64,000 nt of DNA from Septoria linicola (Eukaryota; Ascomycota; Dothideomycetes; Mycosphaerellales; Mycosphaerellaceae), in NCBI GenBank assembly GCA_024114885.1, contig CP099418.1, forward strand, positions 3,286,001 to 3,350,000, written 5' to 3'. The notes under the pieces were generated by a model. The model made no database searches, was not told the origin of the DNA, and saw nothing but the letters and a program-made list of their open reading frames with translations. The position numbers and the translations under genes are program-made. How positions within the stretch are numbered: the first letter of the stretch is position 1; each line of letters opens with the position of its first letter. Below are positions 42,507 through 53,629 of this stretch, piece by piece.

Positions 42507-45445
42507 ATGGAAGCCGCGGCGAGATGGTCGCCGTTCTCGACTGAGGACCGACAGAGATTCCTGCTGGTTGACGTGACGGATCAAAGCTTGACCCTGAATC
42601 AGATCAGTTACAGGACTTATAGCCATGCCTCATCTTTTCAAGTCGCGCGGTATGGACGTTTGCCAAACTTCGGAGCGTTCGACTGGTCAAAGACGGACGA
42701 GGTGAGAACCTGGGACTTCATCATTACTTTCACCACCCGTGTTTCGCCTGCTAACATCATTCTCACAGTCCATTGTAGCTCTCGGCTTGGTCTCTGGCAG
42801 CGCATGTCTGGTGAAGCTCAACGAGGGTGACCGCCCCTCCGAGACGGTGGCAACGTTCAAGTTACGGCAGCAGAGAAAGTGTAACTCGATTGCACTTTCG
42901 CAGCAAAACTGGTTGGCCGTAGCTCTTGACCGGACACGATCCGATGCGTGTCTTAACATTTTCGATGCGAGCGGTCATCAGGAAAGCAGTTCAGAGCCGA
43001 TTCGGCGCCTATGTCCGGCTGAGGTAGTGTCGAGCGTGAGGTTCTCCCCACGCCATCCAGAGACCTTGCTTGTGGCAGCTCAGCGATCATTCATCCGCCT
43101 TTACGATTTGCGCGATGGCTACTTCGGTAACAATAACAGCGCACAGGTAGCAACACGCAACGTCAACAATATTGCTATAGATCCACTCGATGACAACTAC
43201 TTTGCTTCAGCCGGTTCCTCGGGAGACCCTTCTGTGACTGTGTGGGATAGAAGATGGATGCAGAGCGGCGCCACTGCCGGCAGTGGAGCAGCCGTTTTTG
43301 ATTTTCAGTCTCCAGTTGATAGTGTAGCTCCAACCACAATATGGAGCTTGCGCTATTCTGGCCAACAGCGTGGTCGATTGGCCATCTGCTCAAGCCGGGG
43401 CGAATTGAAGGTCATCGATATGACGGAAGGACGTAGTTCATTACTGAATGCCTCGGAATTCCTCCCAGCTAACACTCACGGAGGACAATCGTGGACACAC
43501 AATCGTTATGTGTCACAAACACGAACAGTCCAGCAACCTTGTGACGAAGAGCCGTCCATAGAGTCGAGCACTAAGCTGATTGCTTTCGACTGGATCCCCG
43601 CGGACTTTCGAATCGCGCACCAGGAGGTGCTCGCTTTGAGGCCAAATCGTCGGGTAGATGTCCTACGCGTGCCACGCACGGTGTCTCAGGCAACTATCAC
43701 CGCTCGCCACGATATGACGGCCTCATTCGACGATGTTTCTATCGTCGAGCCAGCAGTTCCAATATCGCCGATTGCACTTCTGACTGATGTACGAGAAGAA
43801 CAGACTGCGGAAGACTTTGGTCCTTTAGCGTACGAGGGAGAATCGCTGCATGATCATGTAGAAGATGAAAAGCTTGTACTTCAGATGGACGCCACCCAAC
43901 TGCCAAACATGCTTGTAGGCTCCACTCTCCAGCGAGAGCGATGCCGACGAGGTTACTTGTTAGACTGCGCTAAAAATATGGCCATCGTTGCTGGCGATTG
44001 GCAGCTCGAACGATTGTGGGAGATTATCCATCGCTTCCGACGACAGGCTACAAGAGACAGCATGATAGCAGAGCGTCAGCACCTAGATCTCGGCTATATT
44101 GGGGTAGCTGCGGTCTGCGATGCTCAAATTGGTAAGAACTCCAACCGCAAGCTGTCTTTCGCCACTGGCAAAGTCGAAGACGCGATTGTGGATCTGGCAG
44201 CCTCTCGGGGCCTGCCACCTTTCGAGGGAGAACGCACTCGATATCCTGAAGTACGGCAGCTTTGTCTCGAGATGTGTGGCTGGATGTTCAGACAAGAAGA
44301 CCTTGAAGAGGAATGTCGCGAGCTTGCAGACCGTGGCTTGCACTATCAAGCAGTTGGTGAGTTTGGGAGATGATGTTTTGCGTCGAGACACGCCGCGAAG
44401 TCCATGATATTTCTCGAGCATTCAGGAATTATGCTAACTTCTCTCAGTGCAAGCTGTTTTACACGAGTATAAGCACGTCGCCTTGAACCTGTTGCGATCT
44501 CTCATTCGGAGCAAAACGGTGCCCAATATAGGACTTGGCGCACTGCTGGCTGCCGATAAGATCAATGATGAGCAAAGAGAAATGTGTCTGTGGATGGCAG
44601 CTGACACCAATGACCCGGCTTTGAAAGCACTACTGGCTTTTCTGACGACTGGTGACTGGCGCGATGTCATGAAGACAAACTATTTACACCTAGGCTACCG
44701 CGTTGCATTGGGTCTCAAATACCTGAACGACTCTGAACTCGTCGGCTTTATCCAAAGCGAGACTGCCAGAGCGATCAAGAATGGAGATCTTGAAGGCATT
44801 CTGCTCACGGGCTTGGGGGAACGGTCTATGGATCTTTTCCAGACCTACATCACGAAGACGAACGATTTGCAGACAGCAGTCCTGGCGAGCGCATTCACCA
44901 ATCCACGATATGTCGACGATGTCAGGTTCGACATGTGGAAGGAGACTTATTTCACGCAAATGCAAAGCTGGCGCGCATTCACGGAACGCAGCCAGTTCAT
45001 TGTTCAGCACAGCCAGCTCGCCACCACAAAAGACGGACACAACCTCTTGGATCCCTCAAGTGGGCAAGTCTCGCTGCGATGTAATCATTGCCAGTTGTCC
45101 CTTGCCAAATACAACAGAGGGGCACGCAAAGATTACAGAAATTCGACCTTGCAAACAGCAACCAAAGCATCAATGGCAGCCTCGGCGAGTGCAGGAATTG
45201 TCTGCCCCAAATGCCAAAGGCATATGCCGCGCTGTGGCATTTGTCGGATGTGGCTAGGCACACCCGATCCCACTCGAAGAGGAGGTGCTAAAGAATTGTC
45301 CAAGCTGGACGATGTCATGGCGAAGTTCTTGACTTTTTGCGTGAGCTGTGAGCACGGCTTCCATGCTCACCATGCCAAAAGCTGGTTTCAGAAACATGCG
45401 ACCTGTCCGGTGCCTGATTGCAGATGTCTGTGTACCATCAGGTAG
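42507..45445 (+). CDS. SEA/GATOR2 complex subunit Mio/Sea4 (WD40 plus zinc C-terminus)
   Basis: Exons 42507-42701, 42769-44356 and 44448-45445, 926 residues. MIOS/Sea4 is part of the GATOR2/SEACAT complex on the vacuole that signals amino-acid status to TORC1. An N-terminal WD40 propeller shows WSPFSTEDRQRFLLVD, VSSVRFSPRHPETLLVAAQRSFIRLYD and NVNNIAIDPLDDNYFASAG ... VTVWDRRW. An alpha-solenoid follows. The C-terminal zinc region has CNHCQLSL, CPKCQRHMPRCGICRMWLG and CVSCEHGFHAHHAKSWFQKH, ending in CPVPDCRCLC, a RING-like CTD seen in the Mio/WDR24/WDR59 group. Its stop lies 66 bases from the convergent xylulokinase stop. Confidence 0.93.
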
Positions 45446-45511
45446 TGTCAAATGCGCAGCAGGCGTGACTGCAGGCTATCTGCATCAATGTACGTACACA
45501 GACGCGAAGAC

Positions 45512-47380
45512 TTATTGCGCATTCTCATCTTGCAGTATTTGTGTCGCCTTCGGATCCCTCCTATTCTCATCCAAGACCAGCTTCTCCATTGCATCAAACC
45601 CTTTAACGGCCTCTCCATACTTCTCAAACACACCCTCCGTATATCCATCTGCGACCTTTTTCACGAAACTGCTTTCGTCCCATCTCTCGCCAATTAACTC
45701 TTCAAAGGTTTGACCGGACTTCCTCTCACATCCCCAAACGGCTTTATACGCCGCGCCCAGTGCACAAGCATTTCCGCCAATGTCGAGCTTGTACACACCT
45801 TCCACAGAGCCAAGCACCTCCCCAGCAATCTTCGCGATCGCCGGGTTCGCTGAGCCTCCTCCTACGAGATAGACGCGTCGGGGCTGGGGCGGAAGCATTT
45901 TGCCTGTTCTCAAGTCCTTCTCTGAGCGTACCAACGCATGAGAGCGGAGGCGAAGCGAGAGAAATTGTGACTCGATTATGTTGCGAGCATCGTCCGGGAC
46001 AAAGTCCACGTCAGTCTTGTCGAGCTTTTGTGACCTCACGTCATATTTGTAGCGCCATTGGCCTGAAGGAAGGTTGGGGACAATCTCGGGACGAGGGAAG
46101 TAAAGACCGAGGCGTTGTGGTTCAGCGTCGCTTTTTTGCGAAAGAGGAGGCGTGGAAAGAGCAGTAGAGTTGAAAGATTCCCAGTCTGACGTGGATGAGA
46201 GTTGATCACGGATCTGTTCGCGAGCGAGACCGCCGTTCTTGTAACACAACATGAACATGTATAGCCCTGGTGTTGTTGGATGGTTCATGAAGTGATACGC
46301 TGGGTCTGGCTTGTATTCTGGCGTGCTCATCAGGAACGTTGTGCTCGTGCCCAGGGAGACCATTGCGTCAGAGGGGCGTAGCGGAAGTGCGAGAATTGTG
46401 GATGGATTGTCGCCAGTTGTAGGTACGATTTGACAATCGTTTGGGAAAGCGTACTTGCCAACAAAGTAGCTGCTGATGTGACCAAAGGCTTTGCCGCCGT
46501 CTTCAAGCACATCACCAAGTTTTCCTCGAAGTTCGTTGATCCCATCCTTGCTGCCAGCGGCAAGAGCCAATAGTCGTTCATCCCAAGCGCCATTCTTGAT
46601 GTTCCAGAGATTCATGCCAGTGACATCGCTAATGTCGATTGGCGCAAAGTTCCCCAGGAAGACGGAGGCAAGGAATGAAGATACCAATGAGATTCGAGCA
46701 GTCTTGTTGTAATGCTCAGGGTACTTGGATCTATAACGTAGAATCTGAGGGCCACTAAAGCGATGATGTGCCTTGCTGCCGGTCACATCTGCCAGAGTCT
46801 CTGCATTTCCGAGTTCCGTATCGAATGCGTCACATTGCTTTTGTGTGCTAGCATCCTGCCAGTTCGGACTCATGTCGTGAGCAAAGGCTGAAGCTCCAGT
46901 GCTAGGCTGTAGTTGCTCGACCAGTGATCCATTAGAATCGAGGTTAGACAGTAATCTTTGTGCCTCCTTAGACCAGAAAACAGTGCCGTGTTGCATTCCA
47001 GCACCGGAAAGGCCTTTCACACGACCGAAGTCAAGACCGGCATCTCTCAGTCGACTTAGAACGAGATCGATGGCTTCGAGCCACATCGCTGGTGGTGCGA
47101 AGACTTCGCCCTCTGCTGGGTTGGTAAGAACACCTTTCTGGATACCATACTTCTTGAAGTCTGCGTCGAAGTCGACTTTTGCTTCGTATACTAGCTTCAA
47201 ATCCGACTCGACGACAATGCCTGTCATCCGTCAGCTTCTGTACCGTAGCTTCAACAGCGCCAACGACCTTTCAGTTGCTGCGTGGACAAATCAAAGCCCT
47301 ACGCAAAGTCACCATCAGCCATTCGAACACGACTGTTCTTCAGTTGCACGTACCATATACAAAGGCCCAGATGGTGCCAT
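45512..47380 (-). CDS. Xylulokinase (D-xylulose kinase)
   Basis: Exons 47380-47354 (27 nt), 47298-47268 (31 nt) and 47220-45512, 588 residues. Phosphorylates D-xylulose to xylulose-5-phosphate, joining pentose use to the pentose phosphate pathway. FGGY kinase: the N-terminal phosphate-1 segment GFDLSTQQLKGIVVESD is only restored by joining three exons. GLSGAGMQHGTVFW, DMSPNWQDASTQKQC, TGDNPSTILALPLRPSDAMVSLGTSTT and YLVGGGSANPAIAKIAGEV follow. Length matches fungal Xks1 (about 570-600). The second intron's 5' site is GTCGTT, weaker than its neighbours. Confidence 0.94.
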
Positions 47381-47701
47381 ATTGACGATGGATGTTGTTG
47401 AAGCTGCTTTAGTGACGCCTCTACTGTCTGTAGGATCTCAGAATCGTGATCACGACAAAATTGTCACGCTCAAGATCAGCAATGCAAGGGTCGCTTGGTG
47501 AAGTCGGACTTCTACGGCATATGACAAGCTTCGAGCTCATGTGGGGCGCGTGCGCATTTAGCCTGAAAATGAGCACTACCACAGTCTTAAGCAAAGATCC
47601 GTATATAGGGCGGAATAATTACTGCTAGCTAGCTTCATCTGTAAGCTATGCTGTCGCAGCTGTCGGTTGCACCTTTCGTCGAGTTCTGCCATACTTTGGC
47701 A
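47381..47701. other. Intergenic, no gene seen
   Basis: 321 bases holding the xylulokinase promoter and the 3' end of the DUF3074 gene. Confidence 0.5.
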
Positions 47702-49732
47702 TCAAGGAGTTGTGACTGCCTCTGCCTTCTTCGAAAGGCTTTCCGTGCTCTTAACGCTTACTGACCTCTTGTGCCCGGAGACTTCATCAAGGCCTTTCAA
47801 TGCCTCGGGCCCGCCCAGAGCTGCCAGTCGTTGTGCGAGAACATGATTTGTGGATTGCAAATCTGCCACTTGTTCTCTCAACAACGAGTTCTCACGCCTG
47901 AAGAGACCCACCTGGCCACGAAAGTCATCACGTTCTCGAGTTACCAGTGAGATTTTGTTCTGTTCATCCTTCTTCTTTCGCTTGGCTTCTGCTTTGCGTT
48001 CCTCTTTTGCCTTCTTTGCTTCTAGCTTCTCGATCTCCTTGCGGTGCTTCTCCTCGATCTTTTTAAGCTCGCGCTCAATCTTCTCTTTTGACTTGCCGCT
48101 TTCACTTTGCTCCTTCTCCTGAGCTTCTCGTAATTTCTGCTCTTCCGCCATGCGCTTCTTGGCTAGTTGTTGCTCGAGCTTCTCACGTTTCTGAGAAAGC
48201 TTGTGGACCTCCTTCTCGTGATGCGACATGTCCTTGACGCTTCTCGTACTCTCCGATGCATCGCCACTCATGATGCTGAAATTGTCGTTCGAGTGTGCAG
48301 GATCGGGCGTCTCAGGTGCTGTTGTGACCCTTTTCAAATCTTCGGCAGACATGAAGGAGTCCACGGACGACGTGTCTGAAGAGTCGTCCGAGATGTCTGA
48401 TTGAGGCTGGAAGCGGTTCAACACTGCGTTGGAAACTGAAGTGGGTGCGTATGCCTCTATCCCAGCTTCAAGAGCGTTAGAAATCCCTGAGAAGTAGCCG
48501 GTTTGAGTTGTCTCTGGCGTGGGCGCCATAGACTTCGAAGAGGACGTAGGTTCTGGAGAATCGCGCGGCTTAAAGACTTCAGAAGCTGTTTCGGCTGCCC
48601 CATTTGTCTCAAAAGGTGCCAGTCCACCTCCCTCGCCCCGCTCCTTCTCTGCTTGCTGCGCCGATAGCTCTTTCTGCTCGTCAAGATCGTCATCAGGATG
48701 TGGTATGTCGTCTAGAGCACATGCCCAATCAAAAAACTTGATCTGATCCTGAAGCATTGCGCTTGGTGTCCCGCGCTCGACCAGGAAGCGAGGAATACCA
48801 CCACCTGGGTCGGAGCGACTGATCATTATCCATTCTACAGGATTCAGCTCAGGCTCGTGCGAAGCGTTCGAGTCGACGGCGTGATCTCCATTGGTGGTCG
48901 AATTGTTAGTCTTGCTTTTGAGCAAATCCGTGGTGGACCTGGACTTTGCGGTTGATAACGGGATCTCACGAATGAGTTCCACCGATTCATATTGGCCACG
49001 CACAAGCCCAGACCTCTGAGGAGCGTTGGGATGGACTACAGGTTTCGAAACAACCATGAAATGTCTGGGAAGGTGCTTCTTGCCATCGACATCTGCGGCA
49101 CTTTTACCCGACAAAGCTTTGTCACTGCTGATGATCATGGTCACAAAGTCTCGTGGAGTGACTGGACCAGGAAAGGCAGCACTCAGTTCGTAGACTTCCA
49201 GCTTTCCCTTCTCTGATATATCAATCCTCTCCAGTCGTCTGTCAGCTGCTATGCCACGGACAGCACCAGCTCCGGGCTCTCCCTGCACCGTCAAGGCATG
49301 AGAGAACTCCCGCATCATTGCTCTCTTGAATTTGTCGAACCCTATCCCCTCATGTATGCTCCTTCGAGCAAACCAGGCACCATGCCTATCGTTGCCTGCC
49401 AGTTTGTACAATGAGACACCCAATGGATTCTCCTCCTTCTTGAACTTATATGGCTTTCCCCAGCTCTTCAGCAGCTTCTCATGGTCTTCGTGGGGCGGGG
49501 ATGACCTGGCTTCCGATGCAACAATGTCTTTGTGAGACTTGGCCAGATTGGGCTCGCTATGGGATGGCTTGGAGGCATTGAACGGGGTGCCCTCAGCATT
49601 GTGCGGCACGCTGGCTGCAATCAGCTCGCCGGCGGCCAGGCAGTCCGACGCATATTGCTCGAGATTGTCGGTTGGGACGTCATTCCACTCGACTGGGCCC
49701 AGCCATGTCAAGGCGTCGTGAAGCTCCTTCAT
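47702..49732 (-). CDS. DUF3074 (START-like) protein with C-terminal coiled coil
   Basis: 676 residues, one exon. Residues ~85-345 form a DUF3074 START-like lipid-binding fold: WGKPYKFKKEENPLGVSLYKLAGNDRHGAWFARRS, VYELSAAFPGPVTPRDFVTMI, RHFMVVSKPV and GGGIPRFLVERGTPSAMLQD. A disordered Ser-rich linker follows. Residues ~510-650 are a strong heptad coiled coil (KEVHKLSQKREKLEQQLAKKR, then EKIERELKKIEEKHRKEIEKL). The START-like domain suggests lipid sensing or transfer, and the coiled coil oligomerisation. Precise function is unknown. No signal peptide or membrane segment. Confidence 0.88.
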   Translation of the reverse strand: MKELHDALTWLGPVEWNDVPTDNLEQYASDCLAAGELIAASVPHNAEGTPFNASKPSHSEPNLAKSHKDIVASEARSSPPHEDHEKLLKSWGKPYKFKKEENPLGVSLYKLAGNDRHGAWFARRSIHEGIGFDKFKRAMMREFSHALTVQGEPGAGAVRGIAADRRLERIDISEKGKLEVYELSAAFPGPVTPRDFVTMIISSDKALSGKSAADVDGKKHLPRHFMVVSKPVVHPNAPQRSGLVRGQYESVELIREIPLSTAKSRSTTDLLKSKTNNSTTNGDHAVDSNASHEPELNPVEWIMISRSDPGGGIPRFLVERGTPSAMLQDQIKFFDWACALDDIPHPDDDLDEQKELSAQQAEKERGEGGGLAPFETNGAAETASEVFKPRDSPEPTSSSKSMAPTPETTQTGYFSGISNALEAGIEAYAPTSVSNAVLNRFQPQSDISDDSSDTSSVDSFMSAEDLKRVTTAPETPDPAHSNDNFSIMSGDASESTRSVKDMSHHEKEVHKLSQKREKLEQQLAKKRMAEEQKLREAQEKEQSESGKSKEKIERELKKIEEKHRKEIEKLEAKKAKEERKAEAKRKKKDEQNKISLVTRERDDFRGQVGLFRRENSLLREQVADLQSTNHVLAQRLAALGGPEALKGLDEVSGHKRSVSVKSTESLSKKAEAVTTP

Positions 49733-50564
49733 ACTCGCAACTCAGTCGTGATCAACAAGTCATGTTGCTGTCTCTGCGTGGGGAAGCTATGTGCCGGATA
49801 GTCCGACAACGATGAGACAGGTAGATAAGCAAGGGTCAAAACGACAATTGCGACAACAGCTCGCAGAAGTGGTTCACGCAGGGAGTACGAGCGCAGACAA
49901 GCTTTACGATGACGAAGCTTCGACGTTCAAGACGAATACGGAATACGAGGAACACGACTGCCCGAACTCGACGTCCAGCCGGCATACAAGGCCAGGCGGC
50001 AGCCTGAAGTCTCGCATGTTGGGGACAGGCGCAATGCTATCGACCAAATTCTTGTACGTGGGCTACCGAGCAGCCACTGGCGATAGCAGCAGCCGGTTTC
50101 AAACTTGTGGTCGAAGGAGGAGCACCGGATTTTTGAATGAGCAAAGGACAGACGATCTTCAAAATGTCTGCGTTCAGCAGCGCTCCTTACACAGTCCTGC
50201 CCATGACAGTACCTGAAAACTCGATAACGCAGCAAATCACACAATGACAGTCTGCACTTCTCCTCCCTTGGTCTTCGTCCCCGCTAATTACCATTTGGCG
50301 AACTGACCTCTTTCCCATAACACGTCAGGAAATCTGACCCCGTGCGAAAGCCCGCATCCCCGCGCCACGACAAAGTGGAAGACTCAGGTGGCCGAGTAGT
50401 TGGCGTATGCCAGGTGGCAGTCAGCGAGCGAGAGCCCAGTGGCAGGGTGCTCCAACCCCCAAACACGTGAGCAACTAGTCTGGTTGCAATGTACTGAGAC
50501 GCAGTTCGATGCACAGGATAAGTAGAATTGATGACTACTGCTCATGCAGTGGCATCAAGTCGTT
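49733..50564. other. Intergenic, no convincing gene
   Basis: 832 bases upstream of the DUF3074 gene. A plus-strand frame with ATG 49812 runs to 50216 but has no protein-like features. Confidence 0.45.
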
Positions 50565-52044
50565 TCATGTTGGAACCCACAATTTCCGTTGCTGACGTGG
50601 GGCCTCTGGACGAGTGAAACTGGCAGGATCGATCTGTTCGCGTGGTGACGGTGGAGCTGCAGCGGCGGCCGGCTTCTCGTTCACATTGGTTGGTCCTCCT
50701 CCACGAGCTGTGCCATTGCCCCGGCCACGAGCGTTGCCACGAATGTTGCCTCGGCCCCCTCTCACATTACCGCGTGGACTGAATGGTAGCATATGGCTGC
50801 CGCGCGGTGAGCCGCCATGGGCAGGCATACCTCCAATGCGAGGCGAGCGAGATGCTTTCGGCTGCTCCTGCTTGATGGCCTGCTGGGCTGGCGGGCCACG
50901 TCCAAAAGCATTTGGATCCATTACACTTGGGCCTGGTTTCTGCAGCATGGCAGCTGGTGCTTTTGGCGGCTTGAAAACAACTTCATCATTCTGCTCATCT
51001 ACTGCGTCTTTCGGCGTGATCGGCCTAATCTCCTTCTTCAGCTCTTCACTCTTCTGTCCTGTGCTCTCCTCATGCTCGTTGCTTTGACTTTCGCGATTGA
51101 TCAGGGCTTGCCGGTTCTTGGAATCGCGGTCCTCTCGTCCTACTGCCTCGCGGAGCTGCTCGAGCCTCTTGGTTTTGATGTCAAAGCCTTTTGCAAATCC
51201 CACCTTCCGAGCGTCATTGCATAGGAAGATGAATGATTCGAGGGCAGCAACGGGATCAAGCTCCTGATGGATGCGCCATAGGATGTAGTTGAACAGTGGC
51301 TGCAAGCTTGCGGGTACACTGGCGCTCAATGATTGTGGTCTGCTGGCTGCAGCGTTGAGCGAAGCGACGGTCTTGGCTGGTGGAAGTGACTTCTTTTGAG
51401 GACTGGCTGGTGGCGACAGTGCGCTGCTACTCGAATGAGGGCTACGCATAGAAGATGGCGAGAGTGAGCGGCTGGCTTCGGTTGCTCCTGAGCTCATCGA
51501 AGCCTTCGCGTTCTCGTCAGTCACATTGAGCTTGCTAGCGGTCCCATAGGAGACGCTGCTCAACTCGACCAGTTCAACCTCATGATCGTGGTTGTCCTCG
51601 GAGAATAATGTACGCGGTACGACGAATTGCTCCACCAGAGCCCACTTCTCATAAGTGTCTTCTGGTCCTTGTACCGCAACAGCATCAGGACTCTTGTCTG
51701 TTGCATCGTCGAGCCACTGTAGAGTCTCGCGAACATCCTCGGCATGCTTCGTAGTGCCATTTTTCTGCCGATTCAATTCGTCGAGTGCTTGGAACAATCA
51801 GCGCATGCACCCTTTCGCTTTATGCCCTCACCACATCCTACTCACCGTGAAGCGGTACAAACAGGCGAATCTGCCCATTCTTGACCCACTGCCTGATCCC
51901 GTTCCTTGTACTTCTCTTCACTCCAGCCACTAATGCGGAGTCGTCAACAATGCAGTTGAAGATCTTGCGAGCTGGACGGGTAGCTGCTGATCGAGTCTGC
52001 GGCTTTGCGCTTTGCTGCGAGACCGGGCGCTGGCGAGTGCGCAT
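50565..52044 (-). CDS. PIN-like domain protein with RGG-rich tail
   Basis: Exons 52044-51846 and 51787-50565 (58-nt intron), 473 residues. RKIFNCIVDDSALVAGVKRS with WVKNGQIRLFVPLHALDELNRQKNG looks like the start of a PIN nuclease fold, with an early Asp and a later Asp/Glu in LDEL. After a Ser/Pro-rich linker comes a helical segment (SLQPLFNYILWRIHQELDPVAALESFIFLCND). The tail is Arg/Gly-rich (RGNVRGGRGNIRGNARGRG). RNA binding is likely; a link to the decay factor Nmd4 or to other PIN proteins is a guess. The start is the only in-frame ATG before the conserved part. Confidence 0.78.
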
Positions 52045-52667
52045 GTTGGGTTTGGTGCCTTGTACGGGCGGGGAAACCTGCGAGATGGTGGTATGAGACG
52101 CTGCAGCAAATAATAGTGTGAAAGACGCGAGTAGCAAACATGCAGCAAATGATCTCGACGCTGCCTCCCGAGCCCCCCACGCAATTGCTCCTTTTTGCCT
52201 AGCAGTGAAGTGGAGAAGAACTGCAAGAGTGGTCTATCGAGTCAAAGGGGAGATATGGGCGACACACCGCAGTACCGGAGTTCATCGTCTCAGCCAGGTG
52301 GTGGTCGTCCATTCATGTATCGCGACTTGCATGTGCTCAAAGGCGCTCACACTTCTCAAGGCCTGGCAGACCCATTGCCAGCGATCGTGCCGTTCATGCT
52401 GCGACAGGGTCAGATGTAAGCAGCCGATGTCTAATAATTGCAGTCGAGCGTCCAAGTGAGCAGCGAGGTGAGTGGAGTCGGGTTGTGCAGCCGCCAAGAA
52501 AAACTCTCCTCAGCAGGTGCACGGAACGGGCACATGTAATGCTACATTGGGCGACAGAACGCAAATATTGCCTCGACCACAAGCCCGGTCCGTCCGTACA
52601 GAGATCATACAAGACGGCATCCAACATCATATAACGACGGGAAAAGCTCCACACGGTCTTGACTGCG
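52045..52667. other. Divergent intergenic region
   Basis: 623 bases between the PIN-like and SDR starts. Short overlapping frames lack protein character. No gene seen. Confidence 0.45.
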
Positions 52668-53390
52668 ATGCCCACGATATTGATCACTGGAGCGGCCAAC
52701 GGGCTAGGCGCTGCATTCGTTGAAGCATATCAGCAACATGCAAATACAACAATCATAGCAGTTGACCGACAACAAGCCAAATATGCATATCAGAATGTGC
52801 GATGTCTCGAAGTGGATGTAAGCCAGGAACAGTCCGTTCATGATCTTGCGGCCAATGTGAAAGATCAGTACATTGATCTCATTATTCATTCCGCTGGTGT
52901 GCGAGGACTGGTCCCCGAGAATGAAGTGAGCAAAGCGGGCGATGTTGCGGCGTGCGAGACAGCAGACTGTATGGATCTAAGGACTCTACTACGGACGTTC
53001 GAGATCAACGCAGCGGGCACGTTCTTGTTGCTTAGAGCGCTTCTGCCCAATATTCGGCCAGTGAAAGGTAAGGTTGTGGTAATGAGCTCGAGAATGGGTA
53101 GCATCGGGAATAATCAGACTCCAAACAAGGATGCTGGAGCTGCCTATGCCTACCGAGCGAGCAAGGCTGCACAGAACATGCTCGTGCGGTCAATGGCAGC
53201 CGATGTCCCAGAAGTGTCTTTTATACTGTGCCATCCTGGTCGTGTTGAGACCAAGCTTGTGAAATGGAAGGAGGAAGGGGCCATCAGCGCTCACGAGAGC
53301 GTGAAAGGCTTATTGCCCTTGATCGAGAAGTGGGGAGTGACGAACAGCGGGAGATTCTACGACAGATTTGGAGAGGTCATTCAGTGGTGA
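52668..53390 (+). CDS. Short-chain dehydrogenase/reductase
   Basis: 240 residues, intronless. Classical SDR fold: NAD(P)-binding TGAANGLG at residues ~8-15, VDVSQ for the adenine pocket, HSAG in place of NNAG, and the active site Ser (VVMSSRMGS) plus YRASK (Tyr and Lys). It resembles the C-factor type of SDRs in length and in the VSFILCHPGRVETKL segment. Substrate unknown. It lies 239 bases upstream of a Zn2Cys6 regulator on the same strand, which may control it. Confidence 0.9.
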   Translation: MPTILITGAANGLGAAFVEAYQQHANTTIIAVDRQQAKYAYQNVRCLEVDVSQEQSVHDLAANVKDQYIDLIIHSAGVRGLVPENEVSKAGDVAACETADCMDLRTLLRTFEINAAGTFLLLRALLPNIRPVKGKVVVMSSRMGSIGNNQTPNKDAGAAYAYRASKAAQNMLVRSMAADVPEVSFILCHPGRVETKLVKWKEEGAISAHESVKGLLPLIEKWGVTNSGRFYDRFGEVIQW

Positions 53391-53629
53391 TCAATCATCA
53401 ATGTTATCGAGAAATTAGGCATTGAACATATGGCAAAAGAAGCAGACCTTTTACGCCTTCACTATTTGTCGCTTCCAGGCCGAGTGTCGCTAACTTAGAG
53501 AGTCGAGCGGGGTCGAGATTTGTCGACAGACGCTTCTGGCTTGGGACATCGTCACTCCACAGAGCAGCAATAGGGAACGGCAGGGAACAACACTGGTTGC
53601 AAAGCTCACGAGCGATTCTGCGGGCCACC

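Noticed and set aside
49812..50216. Plus-strand frame upstream of the DUF3074 gene
   Set aside because: No recognisable features; composition looks random.
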